DNA of 64,000 bases, taken from assembly GCF_943193175.1 (NCBI RefSeq), contig NZ_CALPDF010000009.1, forward strand, positions 60,099 to 124,098, written 5' to 3'. Origin of the DNA: Neobacillus muris (lineage in GTDB: Bacteria; Bacillota; Bacilli; Bacillales; Cytobacillaceae). A program made the position numbers and the translations under genes. The notes beneath the pieces were generated by a model, which worked only from the letters and a program-made list of their open reading frames with translations, had not been told where the DNA came from and made no database searches. Shown one piece after another: positions 54,882-64,000 of the stretch (positions are counted from its first letter, which is position 1; every line of letters begins with the position of its first letter).

Positions 54882-55541
54882 TTAATCATTGAGATTGTAT
54901 CGTTTTCCTGTTTCAAGATAAACCACATTCTCTGCAATATTTGTTGAGTGATCAGCGATTCTTTCGATATAGCGGCAAACAAAGGCTAACTGGATAATTT
55001 GATTTGTAAAATCAGGGTTCTGAGGTATGTAGGTCAGAAGTTCTTTAACTAAGTTTCCGAACATCTGATCCACCTGGTCATCCTTTGCAGCACATTTTTT
55101 TGCAAGTTCAATATCTTCGGAATAAAATGAAGTAATGGACTCCGTAACCATCTCTAATGCCATTTCCATCATATTTGGGATATCGATCAGCTCTTTAACA
55201 TGTTTTTCATTACCAATATGAACGGCAGATTTTGCAATGTTAACAGCAATATCCCCCAACCGCTCCACTTCGGAAGAAGCACTTAACGCTACATGAAGTC
55301 TCCGTAAATCTTTGGCAACTGGTGATTGCCGGGCAATTAGCATTAACGCTTTTTCATGAATTTCATATTCAAGGTCATCAATGACATTATCGCCATCAAT
55401 GATTTTTTTAGCGAGTCCGAGATCTTGATTCAACAGTGCCCGCATCGCATTTTTGATGGCGGTTTGCGCTTCGTCCGCCATTTTTAATTGCAGAGATTTT
55501 AATTCCTTTAAACTTTGATCAAAATTGGATCTAGTATTCAT
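54882..55541 (-). CDS. phoU: Phosphate signaling protein PhoU
   Basis: A 219-residue protein made of two three-helix PhoU domains with the metal motifs ...ASSEVERLGDIAVNIAK and CRYIERIADHSTNIAENVVYL. It links the Pst transporter to PhoR control. ATG 55539-55541 with GGGTGAT upstream. Last gene of the pst operon. B. subtilis lacks phoU here, so this operon is of the extended type. Confidence 0.93.
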   Translation of the reverse strand: MNTRSNFDQSLKELKSLQLKMADEAQTAIKNAMRALLNQDLGLAKKIIDGDNVIDDLEYEIHEKALMLIARQSPVAKDLRRLHVALSASSEVERLGDIAVNIAKSAVHIGNEKHVKELIDIPNMMEMALEMVTESITSFYSEDIELAKKCAAKDDQVDQMFGNLVKELLTYIPQNPDFTNQIIQLAFVCRYIERIADHSTNIAENVVYLETGKRYNLND

Positions 55542-55546
55542 GAACA

Positions 55547-56320
55547 TCACCCAAATCTTCCTGTAATATAGTCCTCAGTTCTTGAATTCTTTGGCATGGA
55601 GAAAATCTTTGCGGTTTCGTCGAATTCAATCAGTTCTCCCATTAAAAAGAATGCTGTTTTATCAGAAACTCTTGCTGCCTGCTGCATATTGTGTGTCACG
55701 ATCACAATGGTATATTTTTCTTTTAATTCAAAGATTAATTCCTCAATTTTTAAGGTTGAAATCGGGTCAAGAGCAGAGGTGGGCTCATCCATCAACAGCA
55801 CATCAGGTTTTGTTGCAAGAGCTCTTGCAATACAAAGCCGCTGCTGCTGGCCGCCTGATAATCCGAGTGCTGGGGCATTTAAACGATCCTTCACTTCATC
55901 CCAGAGCGCCACATCCATTAGGGACTTTGTGACGATTTCATCTAAATGCTTTTTCTTCTTGATGCCGTGAATTCTTGGCCCGTAGGCTACATTATCGTAA
56001 ATCGATTGCGGGAATGGATTTCCCTTTTGGAAAACCATGCCGACATGTTTACGCAATTCTACTAAATCAGTTTTGGGATTTAAAATGTTTTGCCCATCAA
56101 AATTCACTTCACCGGTTATTTTTACATTCGGAATCATTTTATTCATCAGGTTAAGGGTCTTTAAAAATGTGGACTTCCCGCATCCTGAAGGGCCAATCAT
56201 GGCCGTTACTTCTTTCTTTTGAATCGGAAAGTTAATATCCTTTAAGGCATGATGGTCACCATACCATAGATTAAGCTCTTTCACATCGAAGATATCTCTT
56301 GTTAAGGTTTGTATAGACAT
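55547..56320 (-). CDS. pstB2: Phosphate ABC transporter ATPase, second copy
   Basis: A 257-residue ABC ATPase: GPSGCGKST Walker [17 protein letters not shown] signature, [15 protein letters not shown]alker [15 protein letters not shown]-loop. Close paralog of the gene upstream, as BA/BB in B. subtilis. Strong GGGGGAG before ATG. Confidence 0.95.
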   Translation of the reverse strand: MSIQTLTRDIFDVKELNLWYGDHHALKDINFPIQKKEVTAMIGPSGCGKSTFLKTLNLMNKMIPNVKITGEVNFDGQNILNPKTDLVELRKHVGMVFQKGNPFPQSIYDNVAYGPRIHGIKKKKHLDEIVTKSLMDVALWDEVKDRLNAPALGLSGGQQQRLCIARALATKPDVLLMDEPTSALDPISTLKIEELIFELKEKYTIVIVTHNMQQAARVSDKTAFFLMGELIEFDETAKIFSMPKNSRTEDYITGRFG

Positions 56321-56332
56321 ATGTTCTCCCCC

Positions 56333-57151
56333 TTATCCAAACCTGCCGGAAATGTATTCCTCTGTTTTTGTAACAGATGGATTTGTAAAGATTTTTTCAG
56401 TCTTGTCATATTCGACTAAGTCCCCGCTTAAGAAGAAAGCCGTTTTATCAGAAATCCGGGAAGCCTGCTGCATATTATGGGTTACAATGACTATGGAATA
56501 GTCCTTTTTTAAGTCAACAATCAAATCTTCAACCTTCGCGTTTGAAATCGGATCAAGGGCTGAAGAGGGTTCGTCCAGCAGAATAACCGTTGGTTTCATG
56601 GCAATGGTCCTGGCAATACAAAGCCGCTGCTGCTGACCGCCAGAAAGCGAAAGTGCTGACCTATCAAGTCTATCCTTCACTTCATCCCATAAAGCAGCTT
56701 TTCTTAAACTTTCTTCGACCATCTCATCCAACATACTCTTCTTTCGAATTCCGGCAAATTTAAGGGCATGGGTAATATTATCGTAAATGGATTTAGGAAA
56801 TGGATTTGGCTTCTGAAATACCATGCCGATTTCTTTTCGCAATGCGGTTACGTTAATATTCTCCGACAAAATATTAAGATCTTCATAAAGAATCTCTCCT
56901 GCTGCACGGGCTCCGGGAATCAAATCATTCATCCGGTTAATGCTTCGTAAAAAGGTGGACTTCCCGCATCCAGATGGGCCAATTAAGGCAGTTACCGAGT
57001 TTTTTTCAATATCCATTGAAATTCCATTTACGGCACGCTTCTCCCCATAATATATCTCTAAATTCTTTACTGTTAGAATGTTTTCAGACTGGAACTCACC
57101 ATCACTAGGAACAGGTACATCCACAGTTCTTTTCTCCTTTACGGCTGTCAC
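56333..57151 (-). CDS. pstB1: Phosphate ABC transporter ATPase, first copy
   Basis: A 272-residue ABC ATPase with a longer N-terminus than its paralog. Same motifs ([37 protein letters not shown]). GTG start after AAAGGTGGGAG. It powers PstAC. Confidence 0.95.
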   Translation of the reverse strand: MTAVKEKRTVDVPVPSDGEFQSENILTVKNLEIYYGEKRAVNGISMDIEKNSVTALIGPSGCGKSTFLRSINRMNDLIPGARAAGEILYEDLNILSENINVTALRKEIGMVFQKPNPFPKSIYDNITHALKFAGIRKKSMLDEMVEESLRKAALWDEVKDRLDRSALSLSGGQQQRLCIARTIAMKPTVILLDEPSSALDPISNAKVEDLIVDLKKDYSIVIVTHNMQQASRISDKTAFFLSGDLVEYDKTEKIFTNPSVTKTEEYISGRFG

Positions 57152-57169
57152 GATTCGACTCCCACCTTT

Positions 57170-58057
57170 TTATTTAGTTGCTGTTATCCGCTTATGAATC
57201 CTGCTTCCAATCCAACGGGCTCCTAAATTAAATATCAATACGGAAATAACTAAAACGGCCGAAGCGCCGCTTGAAACTTCGTCTACATCAGGGATCAAAC
57301 CTTGCGTATTTACTGACCATATATGAACCGCCAGCGTCTCGGCAGGGCGGAAAATATTCAATGGTGATTGGTCTGAAAAAGGATTCCAGTTTGTATAATC
57401 CAGCCTAGGTGTTGAAAGGCCTGCTGTAAATAATAAAGCTGCTGCTTCTCCAAATACCCGTCCAGCGGCCAGAATGCCTCCAGTCAGAATCGATGGAAAG
57501 GCAGTCGGTAAAATAACGGTTTTAATCGTATGCCAATGAGTAATGCCCAATGCCAGACTTGCCTCTTTTAAATCACGCGGTACGGCACGGATTGCATCCT
57601 CCGTTGTACGCACCATTGTTGGAAGGTTAAAAATGGTTAAAGCCAAGGCCCCTCCTAAAATCGTATACCCCCAGCCAGTTGTATTAACGAACACCAATAA
57701 GCCAAACATGCCGATAACTATGGAAGGCAAGGATGACAGTACCTCAATACATGTACGGATAAGATCTGTAATTTTACCGGGTTTTGCATACTCAGCCATA
57801 TAAACTCCGCCGCCTATTCCAATTGGAACAGTAATCAGCATGGTAATAAACAAAATATAAAACGAATTGAATAATTGATCACGGATTCCCCCGCCTGCAC
57901 GCACATTACTAGATGGAGTTGTTAAAAATTCTAAAGAAATATTTTTAAACCCATTTATAAAAATATAGGAAAATAATCCAGCTAAAACCGCAACGATAAT
58001 CAAAGCAATAGCAATAAAGACACCTGTTGCAATCCGATCAGCAGTTTTACTATTCAT
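57170..58057 (-). CDS. pstA: Phosphate ABC transporter permease PstA
   Basis: A 295-residue permease with six membrane helices and the EAA loop region EASLALGITHWHTIKTVILPTAFPSI. ATG 58055-58057 overlaps the pstC stop by one base (TAATG); the ribosome site is inside the end of pstC. Confidence 0.95.
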   Translation of the reverse strand: MNSKTADRIATGVFIAIALIIVAVLAGLFSYIFINGFKNISLEFLTTPSSNVRAGGGIRDQLFNSFYILFITMLITVPIGIGGGVYMAEYAKPGKITDLIRTCIEVLSSLPSIVIGMFGLLVFVNTTGWGYTILGGALALTIFNLPTMVRTTEDAIRAVPRDLKEASLALGITHWHTIKTVILPTAFPSILTGGILAAGRVFGEAAALLFTAGLSTPRLDYTNWNPFSDQSPLNIFRPAETLAVHIWSVNTQGLIPDVDEVSSGASAVLVISVLIFNLGARWIGSRIHKRITATK

Positions 58058-58977
58058 TATAATCTCCTCCTTGATGAAAGATAACGAATGAGGAGAATGA
58101 ACGCGAAGGACATGATTAATAAGATAAGACCCATTGACCACAGTGTGTTATTCTCCACGCTGCCATAAGTGGTATGACCCATGTTTAGTGTAATGATTGT
58201 TGTTAATGTTGCAGAGGCGTCTAGGATACTTGTTGGCAGATCCCTTACATTTCCAATAACCATTTGGACGGCCAGGGCTTCGCCAAATGCACGCGCCATG
58301 CCAAGGATGATGGCAGTCAAGAGTGATGGCAATGCAGCAGGGATTAATACCCTTCGGATTGTCTGCCACCTCGTTGCCCCTAAAGCATAAGAACCTTCCC
58401 GCAAATGATTCGGCAGTGAACTGATTGCATCGGTCGCAATGGTTGTAATCGTTGGTAATATCATAATGGAAAGGACAATGGTTCCGGAAAGCAAACTAAA
58501 GCCCAGACCACCGACGTTCTCCCTGATAAATGGAACTAAAACCGTCAGACCGATAAATCCATAAACGACTGATGGGATACCGACTAGCAGTTCTACAACA
58601 GGCTGCAGGATTTTTCTGCCCCAGGAAGGAGCGATCTCGGTCATAAAGATAGCACCGCCAATTCCTAATGGAGCTGCAACTAGCGCAGATAAAAGCGTAA
58701 CAGCAAAGGACCCAAAAATAAATGGGAGAACACCATAGGCTGGGTTTGCTGGATCTGTTGGATTCCATTTAGTGCTGGTTAAAAACTCTATAATGCTGAT
58801 CCCGTTTTTAATAAAGGATTGCAGGCCTTTTGTCCCCAGAAAAATGGTAATGGCAATCGTTGCCGATATCATGATAATCGCACATACAATTACGATTATT
58901 TTCCCGCGCCATTCTCCGTCCAGCCGGCTTTTATTTGACTTCAGCAATCTGTCTCTTGCAGGAAGAAGCTTTTCCAT
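58057..58977 (-). CDS. pstC: Phosphate ABC transporter permease PstC
   Basis: A 306-residue permease with six helices and EAA loop EGSYALGATRWQTIRRVLIPAALPSL. The codons for its end SRRRL double as the ribosome site AAGGAGGAG for pstA. Follows pstS after a hairpin. Confidence 0.95.
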   Translation of the reverse strand: MEKLLPARDRLLKSNKSRLDGEWRGKIIVIVCAIIMISATIAITIFLGTKGLQSFIKNGISIIEFLTSTKWNPTDPANPAYGVLPFIFGSFAVTLLSALVAAPLGIGGAIFMTEIAPSWGRKILQPVVELLVGIPSVVYGFIGLTVLVPFIRENVGGLGFSLLSGTIVLSIMILPTITTIATDAISSLPNHLREGSYALGATRWQTIRRVLIPAALPSLLTAIILGMARAFGEALAVQMVIGNVRDLPTSILDASATLTTIITLNMGHTTYGSVENNTLWSMGLILLIMSFAFILLIRYLSSRRRL

Positions 58978-59011
58978 AATAATCCAAACTCCTCTAAAAT
59001 ACGTCGTAACG

Positions 59012-59040
59012 GGGCAAATGCATTAAAGCATCTACCCCGG
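59012..59040 (-). other. Stem-loop between pstS and pstC
   Basis: GGGGTAGATGC and GCATTTGCCCC arms form an imperfect stem with no T run. It likely stabilises the pstS message or slows read-through, to give more binding protein than permease. Confidence 0.55.
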
Positions 59041-59067
59041 AAAATTAACTATCATTTAGTTAATCCA

Positions 59068-59994
59068 TTAGATATCCTTTTGATTTCCTTCAGCATCGCG
59101 TTCTACTTTCATTTTTGTTACAGGCAGATAACCTTGCTCTTTTAATAGGTTATTTTGGATATCATCTGTCATTAAGTAATCTAGGAACGCTTTGGCTAAG
59201 CCATCTGGCTCACCCTTAGTATAGGAATGCTCGTATGCCCAAACTGGGAATTTACCAGTTTGCACATTCTCATCTGTAGCTTCAACGCCATCAATTGACA
59301 GTGGAGTTACAGTATCATCAGTGAAGTAAGAGAATGCTAGGTAACCGACTGCACCGTCAGTTTCAGAGATTATCTTTTTAACTGTATTTGAAGAATCTTC
59401 AGTGATTCCTTCAGCTGGAGTAGCGCCATCAAGAGCAAACTTATTAAATACTGCACGAGTACCAGAAGAGTCTGGACGGTTCACAAGAACGATTTTTTGG
59501 TCAGCTCCGCCAAGTTCTTTCCAGTTTGTAATTTTACCAGTAAATACCTTGATTAAATCTTCTTGACTAATATCTTTAATGCCAGCCTTAGGGTTAACAG
59601 CTGCAGTCATACCAACTACTGCAACTTTATGGTCAACAAGTTCGTCAGCTGGAATACCTTCTTTTTCTTCAGCAAAAACATCTGAGTTACCAATTTGTAC
59701 GGAGCCTTCAGCCACTTGTGATAAGCCTGTACCAGATCCGCCAGCGTTAACTTGAATATCAACCTTTGGATTTTCTGCCATGAATTCTTCAGCTGCTGCT
59801 GCAACTAATGGCTGCATTGCAGATGAACCAGATATAACTAATGAACCTGAAAGTTCTTCTTTTTCTTCAGTCTTTGGCTCAGCATTGTCTGATCCATTTG
59901 TATCATCTTTAGATGCTCCGCCTCCACATGCAGCTGCAAATACCATTAAAGCAGCTAATAGTGCAAATAGGCTAAATTTCTTCAAGCTTTTCAT
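59068..59994 (-). CDS. pstS: Phosphate-binding lipoprotein PstS
   Basis: A 308-residue lipoprotein: signal with lipobox AAAC (Cys23) and a two-lobed binding fold. Phosphate-contact motifs SGSSAMQPL, GGSGTGLSQV and RPDSSGTRAVF are seen. First gene of pst, under PhoP control (box upstream). Confidence 0.96.
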   Translation of the reverse strand: MKSLKKFSLFALLAALMVFAAACGGGASKDDTNGSDNAEPKTEEKEELSGSLVISGSSAMQPLVAAAAEEFMAENPKVDIQVNAGGSGTGLSQVAEGSVQIGNSDVFAEEKEGIPADELVDHKVAVVGMTAAVNPKAGIKDISQEDLIKVFTGKITNWKELGGADQKIVLVNRPDSSGTRAVFNKFALDGATPAEGITEDSSNTVKKIISETDGAVGYLAFSYFTDDTVTPLSIDGVEATDENVQTGKFPVWAYEHSYTKGEPDGLAKAFLDYLMTDDIQNNLLKEQGYLPVTKMKVERDAEGNQKDI

Positions 59995-60069
59995 TCCTGT
60001 AATTCCCCCTAAGAATTTTGGTGGTTAATATATTTGCTCTGCCTTACATGTTTAAGAATAATGCATAAG

Positions 60070-60129
60070 TGTTAATCGAGTTTTAACCAAGTGTAAAGGA
60101 ATTGTAAAGTTGCGTGAAGAATATGTAAA
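60070..60129 (-). promoter_or_regulatory. PhoP box array upstream of pstS
   Basis: On the minus strand TT(A/T)ACA-like hexamers recur every 11 bases, at plus-strand positions 60070, 60081, 60092, 60103, about 60113 (TTCACG, degenerate) and 60124. Direct repeats with this spacing are PhoP sites. About 75-135 bases upstream of the pstS start. Confidence 0.9.
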
Positions 60130-60180
60130 TAAGGTCAATCAGACATTTTAGATACAAATTCCAAAAAATTATTAATCTAT

Positions 60181-60230
60181 AAGAAAAGCTCAAGCGCCCT
60201 TGTCAGCGCTGTAGGGCCTGGAGCAAGACC
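60181..60230 (+). repeat. Intergenic repeat-like element
   Basis: AAGAAAAGCTCAAGCGCCC and what follows, to GGAGCAAGACC, look like a known kind of dispersed repeat in Bacillaceae. A shorter copy starts AAGAAAAGCGGAAGCG near 62551. Only these two were seen here. Confidence 0.4.
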
Positions 60231-60265
60231 ATTCTCAAAGTCTAAAACTTTTATACTATCTCATA

Positions 60266-60302
60266 AAAAAAGACACCTGCCTCCTTATGAGACAAGTGTC
60301 CA
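60266..60302 (-). terminator. Terminator after pbpA
   Basis: GACACTTG pairs with CAGGTGTC (one wobble) around a 13-base loop, followed by seven T on the minus strand. Confidence 0.85.
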
Positions 60303-60317
60303 TTATTATTGCCTGTT

Positions 60318-62453
60318 CTATTCGGTAGTTTCTACTGTCGTACCTTCTGCATTTTGATCCACAACTGGATCTGCAGTTGACGGGGCATTTTGGCGTGCAT
60401 TTTTTAAGTCAAAATATGCATCCATTATTCGTCGGCCAATTGTATGGTTAATGCTTGGTCCGCTGCCCTGATAAGCCCATGGGACAACAACAGCCATAGC
60501 AACCTCTGGATTATCGAATGGTGCAAAGCTTACCAGACTTATGTTCCAAACTTCTGTACCTCGTTTTGATTTATCAGATCCGTCATAAAAAGCTTCTGCG
60601 GTTCCCGTTTTTCCTGCAGGATTATATGGGGCACTTTTCCAATAGCTGACTCCTGTACCGTCGCCAACTTGAAAGACCATCCGAAATCCTTCTTTAACAC
60701 GATTGATCCATTCATCCTTCATATCTAGATGATTTAACACCTTTGGCTGGATTTCCTTCACAATCGGTCCAAGCTCATTATTATCCGTACTTGGCTCACG
60801 AATTTGCTTAACCAAATGCGGCTGAATGCGATTCCCTCCATTGGCGATAGTGGAAACATATTGTGCGAGCTGAATCGGTGTATAGGTGTCATACTGGCCG
60901 ATGGCAAGGTCCAGAAGTAACCCCGGTTTTTCCTCAGAACCTGGAAAACCACTCATTTCATTAGGAAGGTCAATTCCTGTCCTAATGCCTAAGCCAAACT
61001 CGCTAAACGTTTTCCGCATGGTATCAAAAGCGGTATCTGTATCCAACACAAGCGGGCCGTTTGGAATATATTGTCCATGTGCCATCGCAATAACCGTCTT
61101 CCACATATAAACGTTAGAAGAAACCTGCAGCGCTCTTAAATCATTGATGGTTCCGAACGTTTTCCAGGACTTTTTAACTGGCGTATTTTTTATGACCAAT
61201 GGTTCATCCTTTTGGGTTGAACCAGGCTGGATAGCTCCTGTTTTATAACCAGTTAAAATGGTCGCTCCTTTGACAGCTGAACCTACATTATAAGATGTTG
61301 TAATATTTCCTTGGGCATAATCGCGCATTTCCTGTTTGCCCGTCTCACTATTTTTCACAATCTGCTTTCCGGACATTGCTAAAACTTCACCCGTATTAGG
61401 GTCCATTAAGACAACAAATGCGCGATCCATTAGACCAGTGTTTGGACTTTGCTTAGCCTTCCACATTTCTTCTTCAATAATTTTGTCCACCTGGGCCTGA
61501 AGATCCATATCAATGGTCAAAACTAAGTCTTTTCCTCGCTGGCCTTCTGATATTACCTCCGTTGATAATACCTTCCCTGTTTTATCCGTCACATTCTTGA
61601 CTTTTGCCTTTTCCCCATGCAGGACATCTTCATATTTTAGTTCAAGATAACTTTTTCCCACACGGTCATTCCGGCTGTATCCTTTTGCCAGATACGTTTC
61701 TAATTGATCCTTTGGAAGGCCTGATGCAGATGAAGACACTTCACCTAAAATGGACCTCAGGGTATCACCGAAAACATAACTGCGATCCCAGTCTGTAGTA
61801 GTATCCACACCTGGAAGGCTCTCCAAATTCTCACTCACTGCGGCAAATTCTTCAGGGGTCACGTCCTTATTTTTCACAATTTGCGGAGACAGGGCGTAGC
61901 CGCTGTTCATTTCCCGCCAAATGGCACAAACCTCTAATTCTTGCGGAGTAAGACTATTTAAATCTTCTTCTGTAATTCTATCAAGCTGAAGATCATAGAT
62001 TTTATCATCATCCAGCTTCTTTTGTTCAAATAAGTCCCACTCATTTTCGGTAATTTTTTTCTTTGCTTTCTCTGGATGAATTAAAATCCAGAAATCCTTT
62101 TTATCCCGTTCGGTAACCTTAGAAGAATCCAGGTCAATTAGTTTTGCTAACTTTTCTGCTGTTTTCAGCATTTCCTCTGTTGTTGTGTCTGAGTACTTCG
62201 TATAAGTAATCGCATTTAACGGTGTATTATCGACAATAACCCTGCCGGTTCTATCGAGCATTCTGCCTCTCGGCACGGGATTGCTTACCGTAACATCTTC
62301 TGTCCGTTCAATCTCCCGCTTAAAATCATCACCAAAAACGATCTGTAATTCTCCTAGCCGGAGCACGAGGATGGAGAAAAGTAAGAATACTGCAAAAAAT
62401 AACATATTTAAACGAAACGGAACCTTAGATTTCTGCTTTTTCTTTTTATTCAA
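60318..62453 (-). CDS. pbpA: Class B penicillin-binding protein 2A
   Basis: A 711-residue transpeptidase: membrane anchor (about 14-35), a PBP dimer domain, and a C-terminal transpeptidase with SxxK in GSAVKGA, SxN in VSSNVYM and KTGTAE. It makes cell-wall cross-links during elongation; in B. subtilis PbpA works with PbpH and RodA. TTG start at 62451-62453 after GGAGGTG. Next to pst as in B. subtilis. Confidence 0.94.
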   Translation of the reverse strand: MNKKKKQKSKVPFRLNMLFFAVFLLFSILVLRLGELQIVFGDDFKREIERTEDVTVSNPVPRGRMLDRTGRVIVDNTPLNAITYTKYSDTTTEEMLKTAEKLAKLIDLDSSKVTERDKKDFWILIHPEKAKKKITENEWDLFEQKKLDDDKIYDLQLDRITEEDLNSLTPQELEVCAIWREMNSGYALSPQIVKNKDVTPEEFAAVSENLESLPGVDTTTDWDRSYVFGDTLRSILGEVSSSASGLPKDQLETYLAKGYSRNDRVGKSYLELKYEDVLHGEKAKVKNVTDKTGKVLSTEVISEGQRGKDLVLTIDMDLQAQVDKIIEEEMWKAKQSPNTGLMDRAFVVLMDPNTGEVLAMSGKQIVKNSETGKQEMRDYAQGNITTSYNVGSAVKGATILTGYKTGAIQPGSTQKDEPLVIKNTPVKKSWKTFGTINDLRALQVSSNVYMWKTVIAMAHGQYIPNGPLVLDTDTAFDTMRKTFSEFGLGIRTGIDLPNEMSGFPGSEEKPGLLLDLAIGQYDTYTPIQLAQYVSTIANGGNRIQPHLVKQIREPSTDNNELGPIVKEIQPKVLNHLDMKDEWINRVKEGFRMVFQVGDGTGVSYWKSAPYNPAGKTGTAEAFYDGSDKSKRGTEVWNISLVSFAPFDNPEVAMAVVVPWAYQGSGPSINHTIGRRIMDAYFDLKNARQNAPSTADPVVDQNAEGTTVETTE

Positions 62454-62550
62454 GATTAAAGTGCACCTCCAATTTCAGGGCTTACATACCTTCCTTATTG
62501 TATATGATTAAGCCATAGATTTCTACGAGGAACACTTACCATTTTTACAA

Positions 62551-62566
62551 GAAAAGCGGAAGCGTA
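62551..62566 (+). repeat. Short copy of the intergenic repeat-like element
   Basis: AAGAAAAGCGGAAGCG, similar to the first 16 bases of the element at 60181. Confidence 0.3.
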
Positions 62567-62579
62567 TTTCATTATTAAA

Positions 62580-62609
62580 AACCGATGAGCTTTCAAAAGC
62601 TCATCGATT
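62580..62609 (-). terminator. Terminator after yqgE
   Basis: CGATGAGCTTT pairs with AAAGCTCATCG around a short loop, with T on the minus strand. Confidence 0.88.
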
Positions 62610-63827
62610 TTATGTGGCAGGCAATTGTACTTTTTTCATAAACATGTAAATGATGGTGTGGCCCGCACCAAGCAAGAGAAGCAAAATGGGAAGGCTTTTC
62701 TCTTCATTAAATAATGTGATGGATGCGATAAATGCAAGAATGGAGACAATTCTCCCTAAATTTAAGAAGATTTCACGAACAACAATGTATTCAATTCGCA
62801 TTTCTGAGGCCTTCCAGCCTGTACCAATCACATCATATGTAGTTGAAATATAGGGAACCAGAAGCAAAGGATAAGCAATGGCAATCAATCCAGCATAAAT
62901 GAGCAGTTTGGCATAATTAACATCCCAGACAATGACAAAAACAGCTAAATAAAGCAGGACTCCGCCAATAAGAATGGCTTTTTTTCGGTAGTTTTTTTTA
63001 ATCAGCCGCGATGCAAAATAGTAAGCGACAAAAGAAATACCCGAATTCAGCAAACCATATGTCCCTAAAGCCATTTCACTTCCTGTCGAGATATAGACAA
63101 AAACGGATATGACAAATAAAAACGTCCCCTCCCTTAGGCCCTGGAAAAAGTGGGCATTCGTTACGAGACGCCAATTTTCATTATGTTTACGTTCCTCCAA
63201 GATTCGTTTGAAACAATACCTTCCCTTTGCAGGCCGGGGCTTTAAGGAAAAACTTAAGAATACCGCTATTGCAAATAGGGCAAGAGACAAACCAAACACA
63301 ATGGTATAACCGGTAAACTTAGCAAACCTCGTGATGATAAATCCGGCAGCAATCGGGCCAACCATCCCGCCTAAAGAAGATAAAATCCCTAAAAATCCAT
63401 TAAAAAAATCCCTTGTTTCTGGTTCGGTAATTTCAAAGGTTAACACATTATAAGCCAGCCAATAAAAACCGTAGCCAACACCCAGCAAACTTCCAAGCAG
63501 CAGTAAATATTGGGAAGCTTTCGTTCCTGATATTAATACCGCCACATAAAAAAGTGTTAAAAAAATAACCCCTATGCGAAGCACGATAACCCGGTCAATT
63601 TTCTTTGCCCATCGGCCGGCTAAAATAAATGTCAAAGGCTGAAGAACTACAATGGATAGATTATAAAGGGCAATATCTGAATACTTACCCGTTTGTTTCC
63701 ATAAATAAATATTAACAAACGTATTGGATAAGGCTGCGCTTAATGAATACAACCCACCGATAATCAATAATAGCGTTAAATCTTTTGTTAATTCCACGTT
63801 ACCCAGAATCTTTAATTTCTTTCCCAT
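62610..63827 (-). CDS. yqgE: MFS transporter YqgE
   Basis: A 405-residue transporter with about 12 membrane helices. Typical MFS loop GRWAKKIDR near helix 2/3. Substrate unknown. ATG follows AAAGGGGAG. Upstream of pbpA as in B. subtilis. Confidence 0.92.
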   Translation of the reverse strand: MGKKLKILGNVELTKDLTLLLIIGGLYSLSAALSNTFVNIYLWKQTGKYSDIALYNLSIVVLQPLTFILAGRWAKKIDRVIVLRIGVIFLTLFYVAVLISGTKASQYLLLLGSLLGVGYGFYWLAYNVLTFEITEPETRDFFNGFLGILSSLGGMVGPIAAGFIITRFAKFTGYTIVFGLSLALFAIAVFLSFSLKPRPAKGRYCFKRILEERKHNENWRLVTNAHFFQGLREGTFLFVISVFVYISTGSEMALGTYGLLNSGISFVAYYFASRLIKKNYRKKAILIGGVLLYLAVFVIVWDVNYAKLLIYAGLIAIAYPLLLVPYISTTYDVIGTGWKASEMRIEYIVVREIFLNLGRIVSILAFIASITLFNEEKSLPILLLLLGAGHTIIYMFMKKVQLPAT

Positions 63828-63898
63828 AATAACTCCCCTTTGTCTTACTGACTATTCTTTTACAGGGGAGTGGTTATTATTCATTTTTTATCATACGA

Positions 63899-63923
63899 AA
63901 AAAGACAGCTTGATTTAAGCTGC
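63899..63923 (-). terminator. Terminator of the next minus-strand gene (outside the window)
   Basis: GGCAGCTT pairs with AAGCTGTC (one wobble) around a 5-base loop, with six T after it on the minus strand. In B. subtilis the next genes are yqgC and sodA. Confidence 0.7.
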
Positions 63924-64000
63924 CAGATTGTCGAGAAAGGGTATTTTTCTCGGCAATTTTTTATTATCACAGAATCTAAATACCAAATTTATTGATTGTC

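Larger units (their letters stand above)
59995..60317. other. Intergenic region, 323 bp: PhoP boxes, repeat, terminator
   Basis: It holds the pstS promoter with PhoP repeats (60070-60129), an intergenic repeat-like piece (60181-60230) and the pbpA terminator. No gene was seen. Confidence 0.7.

Overview
The window is a piece of a low-GC Gram-positive spore former of the family Bacillaceae. It carries the spoIIIA sporulation operon, the comG competence operon, and long blocks in the same order as the efp-yqh-gcv-comG-yqg-pst-pbpA region of Bacillus subtilis. Two blocks absent from that B. subtilis order and the gene content (cytochrome c maturation System I, B12-dependent ribonucleotide reductase, a probable selenoprotein) suggest an environmental bacillus, perhaps of the Neobacillus or Mesobacillus kind. 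That genus-level guess is inference.

Layout. 1-2526: spoIIIAA-AE on the minus strand (AE cut by the window edge), with a sigma-E-type promoter. 2573-11167: insertion block 1, a minus-strand operon with a full set of System I cytochrome c maturation genes (ccmE, F, H, an I-like gene, A, B, C, a 43-residue ccmD and a ResA/CcmG thioredoxin) plus two uncharacterised membrane-anchored extracytoplasmic proteins. Upstream of it, 11129-12298 is a second transcription unit with a PCYCGC-family lipoprotein and a diheme cytochrome c. The PCYCGC gene is interrupted by an in-frame TGA where relatives have cysteine. A SECIS-like hairpin follows, so it is best read as a selenoprotein, 148 residues long. 12399-16320: efp, papA, yqhR, yqhP and a patatin (aroQ, yqhQ and mntR of the B. 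subtilis order are missing here).

16403-27187: insertion block 2, with an HMA/TauE-like/cupredoxin fusion, an OmpR-type two-component system, copA, copZ, a CcdA-like membrane protein and nrdJ behind tandem NrdR boxes. 27334-33020: lipM, yqhL and the glycine-cleavage operon gcvT-gcvPA-gcvPB behind a tandem glycine riboswitch. 33172-35867: yqhH, yqhG, yqzE. 35930-39968: comGA-GG. 40194-54632: a Cys-rich HTH regulator, yqgY, a MidA-like methyltransferase, yqgX, yqgW, yqgV, yqgU, yqgQ-glcK, an unknown gene, gluP, yqgO, ldh, a DUF92 gene, yqgN, rpmG, and a three-gene glycosyltransferase/DUF4912 unit. 54836-60129: pstS-pstC-pstA-pstB1-pstB2-phoU under a six-repeat PhoP box. 60266-64000: pbpA, the yqgE transporter, and the terminator of the next minus-strand gene.

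How it fits together. Block 1 makes and presumably uses c-type cytochromes. CcmABCD/E deliver heme, the ResA-like protein and CcmH handle apocytochrome thiols, CcmF/H/I attach heme, and the diheme cytochrome is an obvious client. The selenoprotein, with Cys-rich PCYCGC and UxxC motifs, sits directly upstream of that client. Block 2 handles copper and envelope thiols. A 12-bp word, TGAACATTTTGT, occurs upstream of the ccm operon (twice, inverted), the HMA/cupredoxin gene and copZ, which hints at one regulator for both blocks. No rRNA, tRNA, CRISPR array, transposase or prophage was seen.
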